Assembly (NCBI GenBank): GCA_014058105.1
Contig: JACGCM010001793.1
Coordinates: forward strand, 1,426,001-1,490,000
Origin: Kingdonia uniflora
Taxonomy: Eukaryota > Streptophyta > Magnoliopsida > Ranunculales > Circaeasteraceae
Direction: 5' to 3'
Length of the DNA stretch: 64,000 nt
The notes beneath the pieces were generated by a model. That model ran no database searches. It saw nothing but the letters and a program-made list of their open reading frames with translations, and had not been told where the DNA came from. Of this stretch, positions 39,035-50,475 are shown piece by piece (the first letter of the stretch is position 1; each line of letters starts with the position of its first letter). Position numbers and translations under genes: made by a program.

Positions 39035-39352
39035 ATGACTTTAAACGCACCGGTTCAATGATATAAAGTGATTGTGACGTCCAGGAGGATCCAGAAGGCC
39101 TTGCTGGGTCTTCAACGGACGTTTGGAATAGAGGTGGATATTGATGTTGAAATGACCGACCTTTTTGAAGTGGAACCAGGGTCACCACTGTTTGACATGC
39201 CCTTCGCGTACTGGTAGGGAATAGTGCAGATGATGAGGACGTTTCTCGGTCATCGGCTATCTCTTCTCAAAGGCTTCCCAGAGTATATAGTTGACCTGGA
39301 GGATGAAAATATAGCGGCCATTGTTAAAGAGAAGCAACTCGCCATCAAATAA
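39035..39352 (+). pseudogene. Gene 2, copy M4 (broken)
   Basis: 318 nt, ATG to TAA. Codon 3 is TTA here, as in M6, not the TAA of most copies. A TGA follows at codon 9, and the second Trp of the Trp-Trp pair is TAG. Its importance is that TTA at codon 3 in two well-separated copies suggests TTA, hence an open start, was ancestral. Confidence 0.65.
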
Positions 39353-39923
39353 GGTCCTCCTTTTATATGTTTTCATGTTGTTGCATTCCTGTTTTCTTCC
39401 TCCTTTTTTCTTCTCTTCATTTTTATTGTATGAAGCCTATAATGTTGTATAAGTTGCTGAATGAAAATGGTTATTATCGATAACTTTCTTTGTCGAACTG
39501 TGGGTAAAAGTAATATAATCTGAATTGAAATTTGAGGTATCAAAGTGGTAATACAGTTATTGAAATGTATTGTTTGTGATGTTCGAAGATAAAAATTAAT
39601 TTGTCAAAGCGAAAGGTAAACTGTGCCGAAGCTGAAAACTTTATCTATAAGCATGAGATCGCTGAATGGTCAAAGTTTATGGCTGTATTCGGTTGAAGGG
39701 TGAAAACTTTTGAGTTAAAGGATGTGTTGGATGTCGAAGGTCAATATATTAGATAAGTTTATTTGAGGTTATCTGATTTGGATTGCTCGAGACTTAAAAT
39801 TGTCGAGTACTAGAGCTCGAGGATTATGTCGTCGGTTATGCAGGTTTTGGCAAGCCATTCTGACCGCCCAAATAGTTGTTCCGTCAGATTGGCACGGGCG
39901 CCTTGGGCAGTGTACAAAAAGTA

Positions 39924-40067
39924 ATGATGATATTTTTCTCGTATAACGGAAAAGGTTACGATGTGACTGCTTGGACTTTGTTGCTTAGCTTCGAGTGGGG
40001 GAAAAGATGGCTCGAGAAGCTTCAGCTTTTGCAGGCAGTTAAAAGTGATGGTATTGTTCGCATGTGA
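39924..40067 (+). CDS. Open segment D, copy M4: 47-aa ORF of unknown function
   Basis: ATG ATG start, ending at the TGA of CGCATGTGA. It reads FFSYNGKGYDVT and then an aromatic-rich stretch (W and F repeated at about residues 17-32), ending in VKSDGIVRM. The reading frame continues open upstream of the ATG for about 45 bp, so it could be an exon fragment rather than a complete gene. Related open stretches occur in the other modules, though in M7 a one-base loss moves it into another frame. Not recognised. Confidence 0.25.
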   Translation: MMIFFSYNGKGYDVTAWTLLLSFEWGKRWLEKLQLLQAVKSDGIVRM

Positions 40068-40098
40068 GAGGTACGAGGGGTATATTGGTCTAATTTTG

Positions 40099-43000
40099 AA
40101 GTCTGAACTTGGTGGAATGAAATGTGTAATCAGTCAAAGTCGAAGTTTTATCAGTAGAAGTCTGATCTGTTGAAGTAGAAGTTTGATCTACTGAAGTTGA
40201 AGTTTGTACTTGGTGAAGTAAAAAGTATGATCTGTCAAAATGGAATTCTGATCTGTCGAAGTAGAAGACTGATCTATTGAACTAAAAGTCTTAATTGTTA
40301 AAGAAGAAGTCTGAACTTGGTGAAGTGAAAAGTATGTTCTATGGATGTCGAAGTCTTATATGTCGAAGTAAAATCTGAACTTGGTTAAGTGAAAAGTTTG
40401 ATTTGTCGAATTTTAAGTCTGATCTGTCGAAGTAGAAGTCTGAACTTGGTAAACTGAAAAGTATGATCTGCCAAAGTCGAAGTCTAATCTGTCAAAGTAT
40501 AAGTCTACTCTGTTAAAGTTTAAGTCCGAACTGTTGAAGTAGAAATCTAAACTTGATTGATTGAAAAGTATGATCTGTCGAAGTCGAAGTCTTATCAGTC
40601 GATGTAGAAGTTAGGACTTCGGGAAGTAATAAGTATGTTCTGTCGATATCGAAGTCTGATCTGTCGAAGTAGAAGTCTGAACTTGGAAAAGTTATAAATG
40701 TGATCTAACGAAGTCGAAGTCTGATCAGTCAAAGTTGAAGCCTGAACAGTTGAAGTAGATGTCTGATCAGTCAAAGCTGAAGTCTGAACTTCGTGATGTA
40801 AAAAATGTGATCTGTCAAAGTCGAAGTCTGATATGTCTAAATACAAGTTTGACTCTGGTAAAGTAGAATGTGTGATCTCACGAAGTCAAAGTCCGATCAT
40901 TCAAAGAGGAAGTCTGATCTGTCGAAGTAGATGTTTGAACTTAGAAAAGTGAAAAGTATGATCTATCGTAGTAGAAGTCTAATCTGTTGAAATAGAAGTC
41001 TGATCTGTTGAAGTAGTACTCTGAACTGCAGAAGTAGAAGTCTGAGCATGGTAAAGTTAAAAGTATGATTTATCGATGTAGAAGTCTTAACTTGGTGAAG
41101 TAAAATGTGTTATCTGTAGAAGTCAAAGTCAGATCTGCCAAAGTAGAAATCAGATCTGTTGAAGTAGAAGTCTGAACTTGGCGAAGTAAAATGTGTGATC
41201 TGTCGATGTCAAAGTCTGATCTGCCTAAGTAGAAATCAGATCTGTTGAAGTTGAAGTCTGAACTTGGCGAAGTAAAAAGTGTGATCTGTCGAAGTCAAAG
41301 TCTAATCTGTCAAAGTAGAAGTCTTAACTATTAAAGTAGAAGTATGAACTTGTTGGAATCAAAAGTGCGATCTGTCGATATAAAAATTTGATCTGTCAGA
41401 GTAGAATTATGATCTGTTAAAATAGAAGTCTGAACTGTTAAAGTTTAAGTTTGATCTTGGCGAAGTAAAAAGTTTGATCTGTCAAAGTCGAAGTCAAATC
41501 TGTCGAAGTAAAATTTTGATCTGTTAAAGATGTAGTCTAAGCTGTTGAAGTAGAAGTCTAAACTTGGGGGAATGAAATGTGTAATTTGTCAGAGTCAAAG
41601 TTGGATTTGTCAAAGTAGAAGTCTTATATATTGAAGTAGAAGTCTGAACAACTCAAGCAGAAGTCTGAACTTGGTAAAATAAAAACTGTGATCTGTCGAT
41701 GTGGAAGTCTGATCTGCCGAAGAAGAAGTCTTAACATGGTAATGTGAAAAGTGTGATCTGTTGAAGTTGAATTCTGATCTGCCGAATTTAAAATCATATC
41801 TGTTGAAGTAGAAGTTTATACTTGGTAAAGTAAAAAGTGTGATTTGTCGAAGTCAAAATCTGATATACCAAAGTAGAAGTCAGAACTTTTGAAGTAGTAG
41901 TCTAAACTTGGTAAAATGAAATGTGTGATCAGTCAAAGTTGAAGTCTGTTCTATCAAAGCAGAAGTCTGAACTTTGAAAAGGGAAAGTGGGATCAGTCGA
42001 AGTTGAAGTCTAATCTGTCAAAGTTGAAGACTAATCTGCTGAAATAGCAGTCTGAACTGTTGAAGTAAAGTTTGATCTTGGTGTATTAAAAAGTGTGATC
42101 TATCTAAGTAGAAATCAAATATATCGAAGTTGAAGTCAGAACATTATGATGTGAAAAGTGTTATCTGCCGATGTCAAAGTCTGATATGCTGAAATCGAAG
42201 TCCTATCTATTTAAGTAGAAGACATAACTTCTAAATTTGAAACCTGAACATGGTAAAATTAAAACTAAGATCGGTCGAATTCAAATTTTGATTTGTAAAA
42301 GTAGAAGTCTGATCTGCTAAAGAAGATGTCAGAACTGTTAAAGTAGATGTCTAAACTTGGTGAAGGAAAATGTATGATCTGCCAAATTCGAAGTCTGATC
42401 AGTCAAAGTAGAAGTCTAAAAATGGTAAAGATAAAAGTATGATATGTCGATGTCAAAGTCTGATCTGTCGATGTATAAGTCTGATATGTTGAAGTAGAAG
42501 TCTGAATTGTCGAAGTAGAAGCCTTAACTTGGAAGAATAAAATGTATGATCTGTCAAAGTCAAAAATCTTATCAGCCAAAGTAGAAGTCTGATCTATTGA
42601 AGTAGAAGACTGAATTTTTTAAAGTGAAAAGTGTGATCAGTCGAAGTTAAAGTCTAATCTGTCAATGAAGAAGTCAGATCTGTTGAAGTAGAAGTCTAAA
42701 CTGATGAAATAGAATTCTAAACTTGGCGAAGTAAATTGTGTGATCATTCTAAGTTGTAATCAAATCTATCGAGGTAGAAGCCTGAACTTGGTGAGGGGAA
42801 AAGTATGATCAGACAAAGTTGATGTCTGATCTGCCCAAATAGAAGTCTAATCTGTTAAAGTAGAAGTCTGAACTGCTAAAGTAGTTGTCAGAAATTGGTG
42901 AAGTATAAAGTTAGATCGGTCGAATTCAATGTCTGATATGTCAAACTAGAAGTCTGATCTGTTGAAGTAGAAGGTTGAACTGTTAAAGTTGAAGTCTGAA

Positions 43001-43485
43001 ATTGGTGAAATAAAATGAGTGATCTTTCGAAGTCGAAGTACGATCTATCAAATTAGAAGCCTTAACTAGGTAAAGTGAATAGTGTGATTTGCCGAAGTCA
43101 AAGTCTAATCTATCGAAGTTGAAGTCAGAACTTGGTAAAGTTAAAAGTATGATCTATCGAAGTTGAAGTCTAATTTGTCGAAGTATAAGTCTGATCTGCT
43201 GAAGTAGAAGTCGGAAATGTTGAAGTAGAAGACTGAACTTGGATGAATGATAAGTATGATCTGTCAAAGTCAAATTCTGATTAGTCAAAGTAGATGTCTG
43301 ATCAGTTGAAGTAGAAGTTTGAACTTTGTGAAGTAAATAGTGTAATCTGCAAAGTCAAAGTCTAATCTGTGGAAGTAGAAGTCTAATCTAGGTAAAGTAA
43401 AAAGTGTGATTTGTCTAAGTTAAAATTTGATCTGTCGAAGTAAAATTCAGAACTATTGAAGTATAAATCTAAACTTGGAGTAATA
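40099..43485 (+). repeat. Satellite spacer M4-M5
   Basis: About 3.4 kb of 21-bp satellite with the same ordered tags as the earlier spacers (TTGATTGATTGA near 40555, GAAAAGGGAAAGTGGGATCAG near 41975, CATTCTAAGTTGTAATC near 42735). No gene. Confidence 0.93.
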
Positions 43486-43501
43486 AAAAGGTTCATTTCT
43501 G

Positions 43502-43892
43502 ATGGCTCCGGCCGAAATTCTCATTTGTGCAGAGGAGATCATCGTGGAAAAAAATGCGGCATGCGTAGCAGGTCCTTCCGGAAATGGGGCTTTAGGTTGA
43601 ATATTTTGTATTTTAGTAGGTTATTGTTTTGCTACGTGGGTTTTTTTTTCTTTTTGGAGTGATTGTTGAAATATAATTTGTTTGTTTGACTGGGTGTTTG
43701 GAATGGACAAAATATTTTTTGTATACTTGTATTGCTGTGTCTGATAGATAATGTAGACGAATCTAGATGATTACTCTTATAGGCGCGAGGTACATTGATA
43801 TGTTCAAAAATAATTATGATCGAATACTCGACGCTGGAGGTATGCTCGGCATGGCGTCCTCGGGAATGAGGTTTGAATGCAAGTACCGATGA
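43502..43892 (+). CDS. Gene 1, copy M5: predicted two-exon 67-aa protein of unknown function
   Basis: Exon 1 43502-43595, intron 43596-43782 (187 bp, AG|GTTGAATA ... TTATAG|G), exon 2 43783-43892, with 204 nt open after joining. The product is like M1: MAPAEI start, acidic/hydrophobic region, AGPSGNGALG, a Met/Gly-rich part, and FECKYR at the end. The phase is exact: exon 1 ends one base into a codon and exon 2 supplies two. No promoter is visible in the satellite just upstream. Not recognised as any family; AGPSGNG is only a faint likeness to a P-loop and lacks the Lys-Ser/Thr. Confidence 0.42.
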
Positions 43893-44005
43893 ATCAGTAA
43901 CATTTGGGAAGTTGGAAAATTTGTTTGCTGACTTTTCGAGGTTGGGAATTGAAGGTTGCAATTAATTCGGTTAGGGATGATGGATAGTTGTGGTGGGTTT
44001 GTAGG

Positions 44006-44012
44006 TATAAAT
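44006..44012 (+). promoter_or_regulatory. TATA-like box of gene 2, copy M5
   Basis: TATAAAT (one change from TATAAAA), 81 bp upstream of the ATG at 44087. Confidence 0.45.
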
Positions 44013-44086
44013 GGAGATGGGTTAGAGGGAATTTCATCATCTGTCCTACAACTTTCTCATCAACTACTGCTTTTTTGATGATCATC

Positions 44087-44404
44087 ATGGAATAAAATGC
44101 ACCGGTTCAAAGATATCATGCAGTTGTGAGGGCCAGGAGGATCCTGGAGGCCTTACTGGGTCTTCAACGGTGGTTCAGAATAAAGGTGGATATTGATGTT
44201 GAAATTCCTGACCTTTTTGAAGTAGAACCTGGGGCACCACTCTATGACATGCCCTTCGCGTACTGGTAGGGAATAGTACAGATGATGGGGCCATTTCACG
44301 GCCATCCGCTATCTCTTCTCAAAGGCTTTGCAGAGGATATAGTTATCCAGGAGAATAAATATGCGGCGGCCATTGTTGAAGAGAAGCAACCCGCGAACAA
44401 ATAG
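44087..44404 (+). pseudogene. Gene 2, copy M5 (broken)
   Basis: 318 nt, ATG to TAG, no net indel. The start reads ATG GAA TAA, and the second Trp of the Trp-Trp pair is TAG. Remaining codons align with M6. Confidence 0.7.
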
Positions 44405-44676
44405 GGTTCTCTTTTTATAAGTTTTCATGTTGTAGCATTCCAGTTTTCTTCCTCCTTTTCTCTTCTCTTAATTTTTTTTGTATGAAACCTATAATGCTGT
44501 CTGAGTTGTCGAATTGAAATGGTTTTTGTTAATAACTTTCTTTGTCAAACTGTGGGTAATAGTAATATAATATGAATTGAAATTTGAGGTATCGAAGTGG
44601 TAATACAGTTGCTGAAATGTATTATTTTTAATGTTCAAAAATAAAAATTAAATTGTCAAAGTGAAAGGTAAACTGT

Positions 44677-44808
44677 GCCGAAGCTAAAAACTTTTTCTGG
44701 AAGCATGAGATCGTTGAATGGTCGAAGTTTATGGCGGTATTCGGCCGAAGGGGCGAAACTTTTGAGTTAATGGATGCGTTGGATGTCGAAGGTCCATATA
44801 TTAGATAA
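44677..44808 (+). other. Open segment C, copy M5 (possible third exon of gene 1)
   Basis: 44 codons including the TAA, the same length as in M2 (29353-29484). It contains EWSKFMAVFGRRGETFEL and ends DVEGPYIR. The part from 44728 on is joined in frame to gene 1 exon 2 in M8/M9. A TGA lies a few codons upstream, so as a free gene it would lack a start before FMAVFG. As an exon it would need an acceptor that I cannot place with confidence. Confidence 0.35.
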
Positions 44809-45150
44809 GTTTATTTGAGGTTATCTGCTGCGAATTGCATGATACTTAAAATGGTCGAGTAGTAGATCTTGAGTCTTGTGTCGTCGGTTATACGGGATTT
44901 GACAAGCCGTTCTGACAGCCCAAACAGCTGTTCTGTCAGATTGGCACGGATGCCTGGGGCAGTGTACATAAAGTAATGTTGATGTTTTTCTCGTATGGCG
45001 GAAAAGGTTACGATGTGACTGTTTGGACTTGGTTACTTAGCTTCGAGTGGGGGAAAGGATAGTTTGAGAAGCTTCAGCTTTTTTAGGCAGTTAAAAGTGA
45101 TGGTATTGTTCCCACGGAGAGGTACGAGGGGTATATTGATCAAATTTTGA

Positions 45151-48020
45151 AGTCAGAACTTGGTGGAATGAAATGTGTAATCTATCAAAGTCGAAGTCTG
45201 ATCTGCAGAAGTCTGATCTGTTGAAGTAGAATTCTAAACTACTGTAGTAGAAGTCTGTACTTGGTGAAGAAAAAAATCTGATATATTGAAGTAGAACACT
45301 GATCTTTTGAAGTAGAAATCTGAACTGTTGAAGAAGAGGTCTGAACATGGTGTAGTGAAAAGTGTCATCTGTCGAAGTCGAAGTTTGATCTGTCGAAGTA
45401 AAGTCCGAACTTGGCAAAGTGAAAAGTTTGATTAGTCGAATTTTAAGTCTGATCTGTCGAAGTAGAAGTCTGAACTTGGTAAGCTGAAAAGTATGATCTA
45501 TCATAGTTGAAGTCTGATCTGTCAAAGTATAAGTGTACTCTGCTGAAGTAGGTGTCTAAACTTAGTTGATTGAAAAGTATGATCTGTCAAAATCGAAGTC
45601 TTATCAGTCGATGTAGAAGTCTGGACTTCGTAGAGTAAAAAGTGTGATCTGTTGAAGTCTAAGTCTGATGTTTCGAAGTAGAAGTCTGAACTTGGTAAAG
45701 TTAAAAGTTTGATCTAACAAAGTCAAAGTCTGATCAGTCAAAGCTAAAGTCTGAATAGTTGAAGTAGAAGCCTCAACTTTGTGAAGTAAAAAGTGTGATC
45801 TATTGAATTCGAAGACTGATATGTCGAAATACAAGTTTGATTTTGGTAAAGTAGAAAGTGTGATCACACAAAGTCGAAGTCTGATCATTCGAAAAAGAAG
45901 CCTTATTTGTCGAAGTAGAAGTCTAATCTCTTGAAGTAGTACTCTGAACTGCAGAAGTGGAAGTCTGAACATGGAAAAGTTAAAAGTTTGATTTGTCGAT
46001 GTAGAAGTCTAAACTTTATGAAGTAATATGTGTGATCTGTCGAAGTTAAAGTCTGATCAGTCGAAGTAGAAATCAGATCTGTTGAAGTAGAAGTCTGAAC
46101 TTTGCAAAGAGAAAAATATGATCAGTCGAAGTTAAAGTCTAATCTGTCGAAGTAGAAGTCTGAACTATTGAAATAGAAGTATGAACTTTGTGGAATCAAA
46201 AGTGTGATTTGTCGAAGTAAAAATCTTATCTGTCGAAGTTGAATTCTGATCTATTGAAGTAGAAGTCTGAACTACTGATGCTTAAGTTTGAACTTGGCAA
46301 AGTAAAAAGTATGATCTGTCAAAGTCGATGTCTGATCTGTCGGTGTAGAAGTCTCAACTTGGTAAGGTAAAAAGTGTCATCTATCAAGGTCGAATTCTGA
46401 TCTGTCGAAGTACAAGTTTGATCTATTGAAGTAGGTGCTTGAACTTGGTTAAGTTAAAAGTTTTATCAGTCAAAGTTGAAGTCTGATTCTTTGGAGTAGA
46501 AGTCTGAACTTGGTCAAGTAAAAAGTTTGGTCAGTCAAAGTTGAATTGTAATCTGTTAAAGTAAAATTTTGATCAGTTGAAGTTGTAGTCTGAACTGTTG
46601 AAGTGGAAGTCTAAACTTAGGGGAATGAAATGTGTGATCTGTCAGAGTCGAAGTTGGATCTATCAAAGTAGAAGTCTGATATATTGAAGTAGAAGTCTGA
46701 ACTGCTGAAGCAGAAGTCAAATCTTGGAGAAGTAAAAACTGTGATTTGTCGATATGGAAGTCTGATCTGCCAAAGAAAAGCCTTAACTTGGTGATGTGAA
46801 AAGTGTGATCTCTCGAAGATAAAGTTTGATCAGCCGAACTTGAAATCATATCTGTTGAAGTAGAAGTCTGAACTTGGTAAAGTAAAAAGTGTGATCTGTT
46901 AAAGTCAAAATCTAACTTACCGAAGTTGAAGTCTGAACTTTTGAAGTACTAGTCTAAACTTGGTGAAATGAAATATGTGATCACTCGAAGTCGAAGTCAG
47001 TTCTATCGAAGCGGAAGTCTAAACTTTGAAAAGGGAAAATCGTGATCAGTCGAAGTTGAAGTCTAATCTTTTAAAATTGAAGACAAATCTGATGAAGTAG
47101 AAGTCTGAACTGTTGAAGTATAACTCTGATCTTGGTGAGTTAAAAAGTGTGATCTATCTAGGGAGATATTTGATCTATCGCACTAGAAGTCTGAACTTGG
47201 TGAAGTGAAATGTGTGATTTTCCGAAGTCGAAGTCTGATCTGTCGAAGTAGAACTCCTATCTGTTTAAGTAGAAGACTGAACTGCTAAATTTGATGTCTG
47301 AACTTGGTGAAATAAAAAGTGAGATCGGACGAATTCAAATTCTAATTTGTAAAAGTAGAAGTCTGTTCAGTCAAAGTAGAAATCTAAAATTGGTAAAGTA
47401 AAAAGTATGATATGTCGAACTCAAAGTGTGATCTGTCGAAGTTTAAGTCTGATATGTTAAAGTAGAAGTCTGAACTCTTGAAGAAGAAACCTAAACTTGG
47501 AAGAATAAAAAGTATGATCTGTCGAAGTCATAGTCTGAGCAGTAAAAGTAGAAGTCTGATCTGTTGAAGTAAAAGTCTGAATTTTGTAAAGTGAAAACTG
47601 TGATCAGTCGAAGTCAAAGTCTGATCTGTCAATGAAGAAGTCTAACCAGGTGAAGTAGAAGTCTGAACTGTTGAAATAGAATTCTGAACTTGGTTAAGTA
47701 AATATTGTGATCATTCTAAGTAGTATTCTGATCTATCGAAGTAGAAGTCTGAACTTGGTAAAGTGAAAAGTATGATCAGACAAAGTTGACGTCTGATCTG
47801 TTCAAATTGAAGTCGAATGTGTTAATGTAGAAGTCTGAACTGTTAAAGCAGTTGTCTTAAACTGGATAATTATAAACTGAGATCGGTCGAATTCAATGTT
47901 TGATCTGTCGAAGTAGACATCTAATCTTGGTAAAGGGAAAAGTATGATATGTCGAATTCAAAATTTGATATTTCGAAGTAAAAGTCTTAACTATTGAAGT
48001 AGAAATCTAAACTTGGTGGA
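45151..48020 (+). repeat. Satellite spacer M5-M6
   Basis: About 2.9 kb of 21-bp satellite, colinear with the 3.4-kb spacers but missing a block near its right end. No gene; a 144-codon minus-strand ORF near 45091-45525 is a repeat artefact. Confidence 0.93.
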
Positions 48021-48039
48021 ATGAAAAGGTTCATTTCTG

Positions 48040-48351
48040 ATGGCTCTGTCCGAAATTCTCATTTGTGCAGAAGAGATCATAGTGGAGCAAAACGCGGCAT
48101 GCGTAGCTGGTCCTTCCGGAAATGGGGCTTTAGGTTAAATATTTTGCATTTTTGCAGGTTGTTGCTTTACTATGTGGTGTTTGGAATGGTCGAAATATTT
48201 TCTGCATACTTGAATTGCTGTGTCTGATAGAAAATGTACACGAATGTAGATGATTACTCTTATAGGAACGAGGTATAATGATATGCTTGAAGATAATGAT
48301 GATCGACTCTCGACGTTGGAGATGTGCTCGGCATGGCGTCCTCGGGAATGA
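48040..48351 (+). pseudogene. Gene 1, copy M6 (frameshift in exon 2)
   Basis: Exon 1 48040-48133 is open. The intron is only 132 bp (48134-48265) but retains GT (AG|GTTAAATA) and AG. In exon 2 one base is lost (CGACTCTCGACG for CGAATGCTCGACG), shifting the frame until a TGA at 48349. Confidence 0.55.
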
Positions 48352-48568
48352 GGTTTGAATGCAAGTACCGATGAATCAGTAACATTTGGGAAGTTGAAAA
48401 AAAAATTGCTAACTTTTCGAGGTTCGGAATTGAAGGTTGCCATTAATTCGGTTAAGGATGGGGGAAAGTTGTGGTGGCTTTCTAGGTAGTAAAGGGGATA
48501 GGTTGGAGGGAATATCTTCATCTGTCCGACAACTTTCTTTTCATCTACTGCTTTGTTTGATGATCATC

Positions 48569-48886
48569 ATGGCTTTAAACGTACCGGTTCAAATATATCA
48601 AGCGGCTGTGAGGGCCAGGAGGATCCAGGAGGCCTTGTTGGGTCTTCGACGGCGGTTCAGAATAGAAGTTGATATTAATGTTGAAATGCCCGACCTTTTT
48701 AAAGTGGAACCTAAAGCACAACACAATGACATGCCCTTCGCGTACTGGTGGGGAATAATGCTGATGATGGGGACGTTTCTCGGTCATCGGCTATCTTTTC
48801 TCAAAGGCTTCGCAGAGGATATTGTTGACCAGGAGGATAAAAATGCAACGGCAATTGCTGAAGTGATGCAACCCGCCAATAAATAG
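48569..48886 (+). CDS. Gene 2, copy M6: the only intact 105-aa ORF
   Basis: ATG (third of ATG ATC ATC ATG, context ATCATCATGGCT) to TAG, 318 nt, open throughout. Features: an Arg-rich stretch at about residues 14-29 (RARRIQEALLGLRRRFR), an acidic middle (EVDINVEMPDLF), an aromatic/hydrophobic centre (FAYWWGIMLMMGTFLG), and an acidic C-terminus (AEDIVDQEDK). The centre is too short and mixed to call a membrane segment with confidence. No family recognised. This start matches all other copies, although the frame is open further upstream here. The TATA motif of other copies is altered (GGTAGTAAAGGGG for GGTATAAAAGGGG), so this copy may lack its promoter. Copies differ mainly by amino-acid-changing substitutions, so current selection is not evident. 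Confidence 0.4.
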   Translation: MALNVPVQIYQAAVRARRIQEALLGLRRRFRIEVDINVEMPDLFKVEPKAQHNDMPFAYWWGIMLMMGTFLGHRLSFLKGFAEDIVDQEDKNATAIAEVMQPANK

Positions 48887-49600
48887 GGTTATCTTTTTAT
48901 ATGTTTTCATGTTGTTGCATTCTTGTTTTCTTCCTCCTTTTCTCTTCTCTTAATTTTTTTTATATGAAGCCAGTAATGTTGTCTAAGTTGTTGAATAAAA
49001 ATGGTTTTTGTCGATAACTTTCTTTGTCAAACAGTGGGTAATAGTAATATAATCTGAATTTAAATTTGAGGTATCAAAGTGGTAATGCAGTTGTAGAAAT
49101 ATATTGTTTGTGATGTTCGAAGATAAAAATTAATTTGTCAGAGTGAAAGGTAAACTGTGCCGAAGCTGAAAACATTATCTGTAAGCATGAGATTACTTAA
49201 TGGTCAAAGTTTATGGCTGCATTCGGCTAAAGGGTCGACACTTTAGAGTTATTGGATATGTTGGATGTCGAAGGTCCATATATTAGATAAGTTTATTTGA
49301 GGTAATCTATTGTGGATTACTCGAGATTAAAATGGTCGACTACTGGAGCACGGGGATTGTGTCGTTGGTTATGCGGGATTTGACAAGCCGTTAAGACAGG
49401 CACCTTGGGCTGTGTACAAAATGTAATGATGATGTGTTTCTCGTATAAAGGAAAAGGTTACGATGTGACTGTTTGGATTTGGTTCCTTAGCATCAAGTTT
49501 TGCAAAAGATGGTTCGAGAAGCTTCGGCTTTTACAGGCAGTTAAAAGTGATGGTATTATTCGCACGTAAGAGGTATGAGGGGTATATTGGTCTAATTTTG

Positions 49601-50283
49601 AAGTCTGAACTTGGTGGAATGAAATGTGCAATCTGTCAAAGTCGAAGTCAGATCTGTAGAATTCTGATCTGTTGAAGTACATGTCTGAACTACTGAAGTT
49701 GAAGTCTGTACTTGGCAAAGCAAAAAGATAGATCTGTCAATGTGGAAGTCAGATCTATCGAAGTAGAAGTTTGATCCGTAGAAGTAGAAGCCAAACTGCT
49801 GAAGAAGAAGTCTGACCATGGTAAAGTAAAAAATGTGATCTGTCGAAGTCGTAGTCTGATCTATCGAAGTAAAGTCTGATCTTGGTAAAGTGAAAATTTT
49901 GATTTGTCAAATTTTAAGTATGATATGTCGAAGTAGAAGTCTGAACCTGGAAAACTGAAAAGTATGATCTGTCAAAGTAAAAGTCTGATCTGTCGAAGTA
50001 TAAGTCTGCTCTGTTGAAGTTGAAGTCTGAACTATTAAAGTAGATGTCTAAACTTGGCTGATTGAAAAGTCTGATCTGTCGAAGTCAAAGTCTGATCAGT
50101 CGAAGTAGATGTCTAATCAGTTGATGTAGAAGTTTGAATTTCGTAAAGCAAATAGTATAATCTGTAAAGTTGAATTCTGATCTATCGAAGTAGATGTCTG
50201 ATCTTGGTAAAGTGAAAAGTGTGATCTGTCGAAGTCAAAATTTGATCTATATAATTAAAAGTCTGAACTATTAAAGTAAAAAT
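49601..50283 (+). repeat. Short satellite spacer M6-M7
   Basis: About 680 bp of 21-bp satellite. M6 to M7 is therefore a collapsed unit of about 2.3 kb. No gene. Confidence 0.9.
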
Positions 50284-50365
50284 CGAATGGACAAAATATT
50301 TTTTGCGTACTAGTAATGCTGTGTCTAATAGAAAATGTAGACGAATGTAGATGATTCTCTTATAG

Positions 50366-50475
50366 GCACGAGGTATAATGATATGCTCGAAGGTAATGAT
50401 GATCGAATGCTCGACGCTGGAGGTATGCTCGGCATGGCGTCCACGGGAATGAGGATTGAATGCAAGTACCGATGA
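50366..50475 (+). pseudogene. Gene 1, copy M7: exon 2 only
   Basis: Exon 2 after TTATAG|G, 110 nt, open to CGA TGA as in M1 and M5. Exon 1 and most of the intron are deleted. Confidence 0.6.

Larger units (their letters stand above)
38433..40098 (+). repeat. Gene module M4 (full length)
   Basis: Full module of about 1.67 kb. The left flank is slightly mutated (ACTTGGTGGACTGAA); the right flank is ACTTGGTGGAATGAAA. Gene 1 and gene 2 are both broken. The 3' open segment D is intact. Confidence 0.9.
43884..44727 (+). other. ~843-bp internal segment carrying gene 2, bounded by AAG
   Basis: This stretch is present in M2-M7 and M10 and cleanly absent from M8 and M9. It starts TACCGATGAATCAG after TTTGAATGCAAG and ends GAATGGTCGAAG before TTTATGG. 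In M8 and M9 the sequence reads TTTGAATGCAAGTTTATGG directly, so the segment is bounded by a shared AAG. It holds a TATA box, gene 2 and its 3' region. Equivalent stretches: 28567-29403, 33739-34581, 38831-39675, 48366-49209, 50467-51280 and 62616-63459. It is either an insertion with a 3-bp target copy or the piece lost by a microhomology deletion. It does not have GT-AG limits at the observed joint. Confidence 0.7.
43486..45150 (+). repeat. Gene module M5 (full length)
   Basis: Full module of about 1.66 kb. It is the most complete copy for gene 1: both exons and segment C are open. Gene 2 has stops. Flanks are ACTTGGAGTAATAAAA (left) and ACTTGGTGGAATGAAA (right). Confidence 0.9.
48021..49600 (+). 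repeat. Gene module M6 (small internal deletions)
   Basis: Module of about 1.58 kb. The intron of gene 1 lacks about 55 bp (the T9-type tract), and the 3' part has a deletion near 49390. Left flank ACTTGGTGGAATGAAA, right flank ACTTGGTGGAATGAAA. Contains the only complete gene 2. Confidence 0.9.

Noticed and set aside
43570..43595. P-loop-like AGPSGNGALG in gene 1
   Set aside because: The Lys-Ser/Thr of a Walker A motif is missing, the protein is under 100 residues, and no other ATPase motif is visible.
43632..43961. Minus-strand ORFs of 90-128 codons over the gene 1 intron and exon 2
   Set aside because: They include a poly-Lys stretch from the T-rich intron tract, and their ends vary from copy to copy. 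The + strand splice sites explain the conservation better.
45091..45525. Long minus-strand ORFs (up to about 144 codons) throughout the satellite
   Set aside because: They are runs of the heptads DFYFDRS, QTSTSTD and LLLRQIR, produced because the reverse-complement monomer has no stop in any frame. They end wherever a CTG-to-CTA change makes TAG. No start, promoter or conserved ends.
48021..48227. + strand ORF starting MKRFISDGS in several modules (68 codons)
   Set aside because: Its start lies in the satellite variant GGAATGAAA and it runs out of frame through exon 1 and into the T-rich intron. The overlapping ATGGCT frame has the splice-consistent structure.
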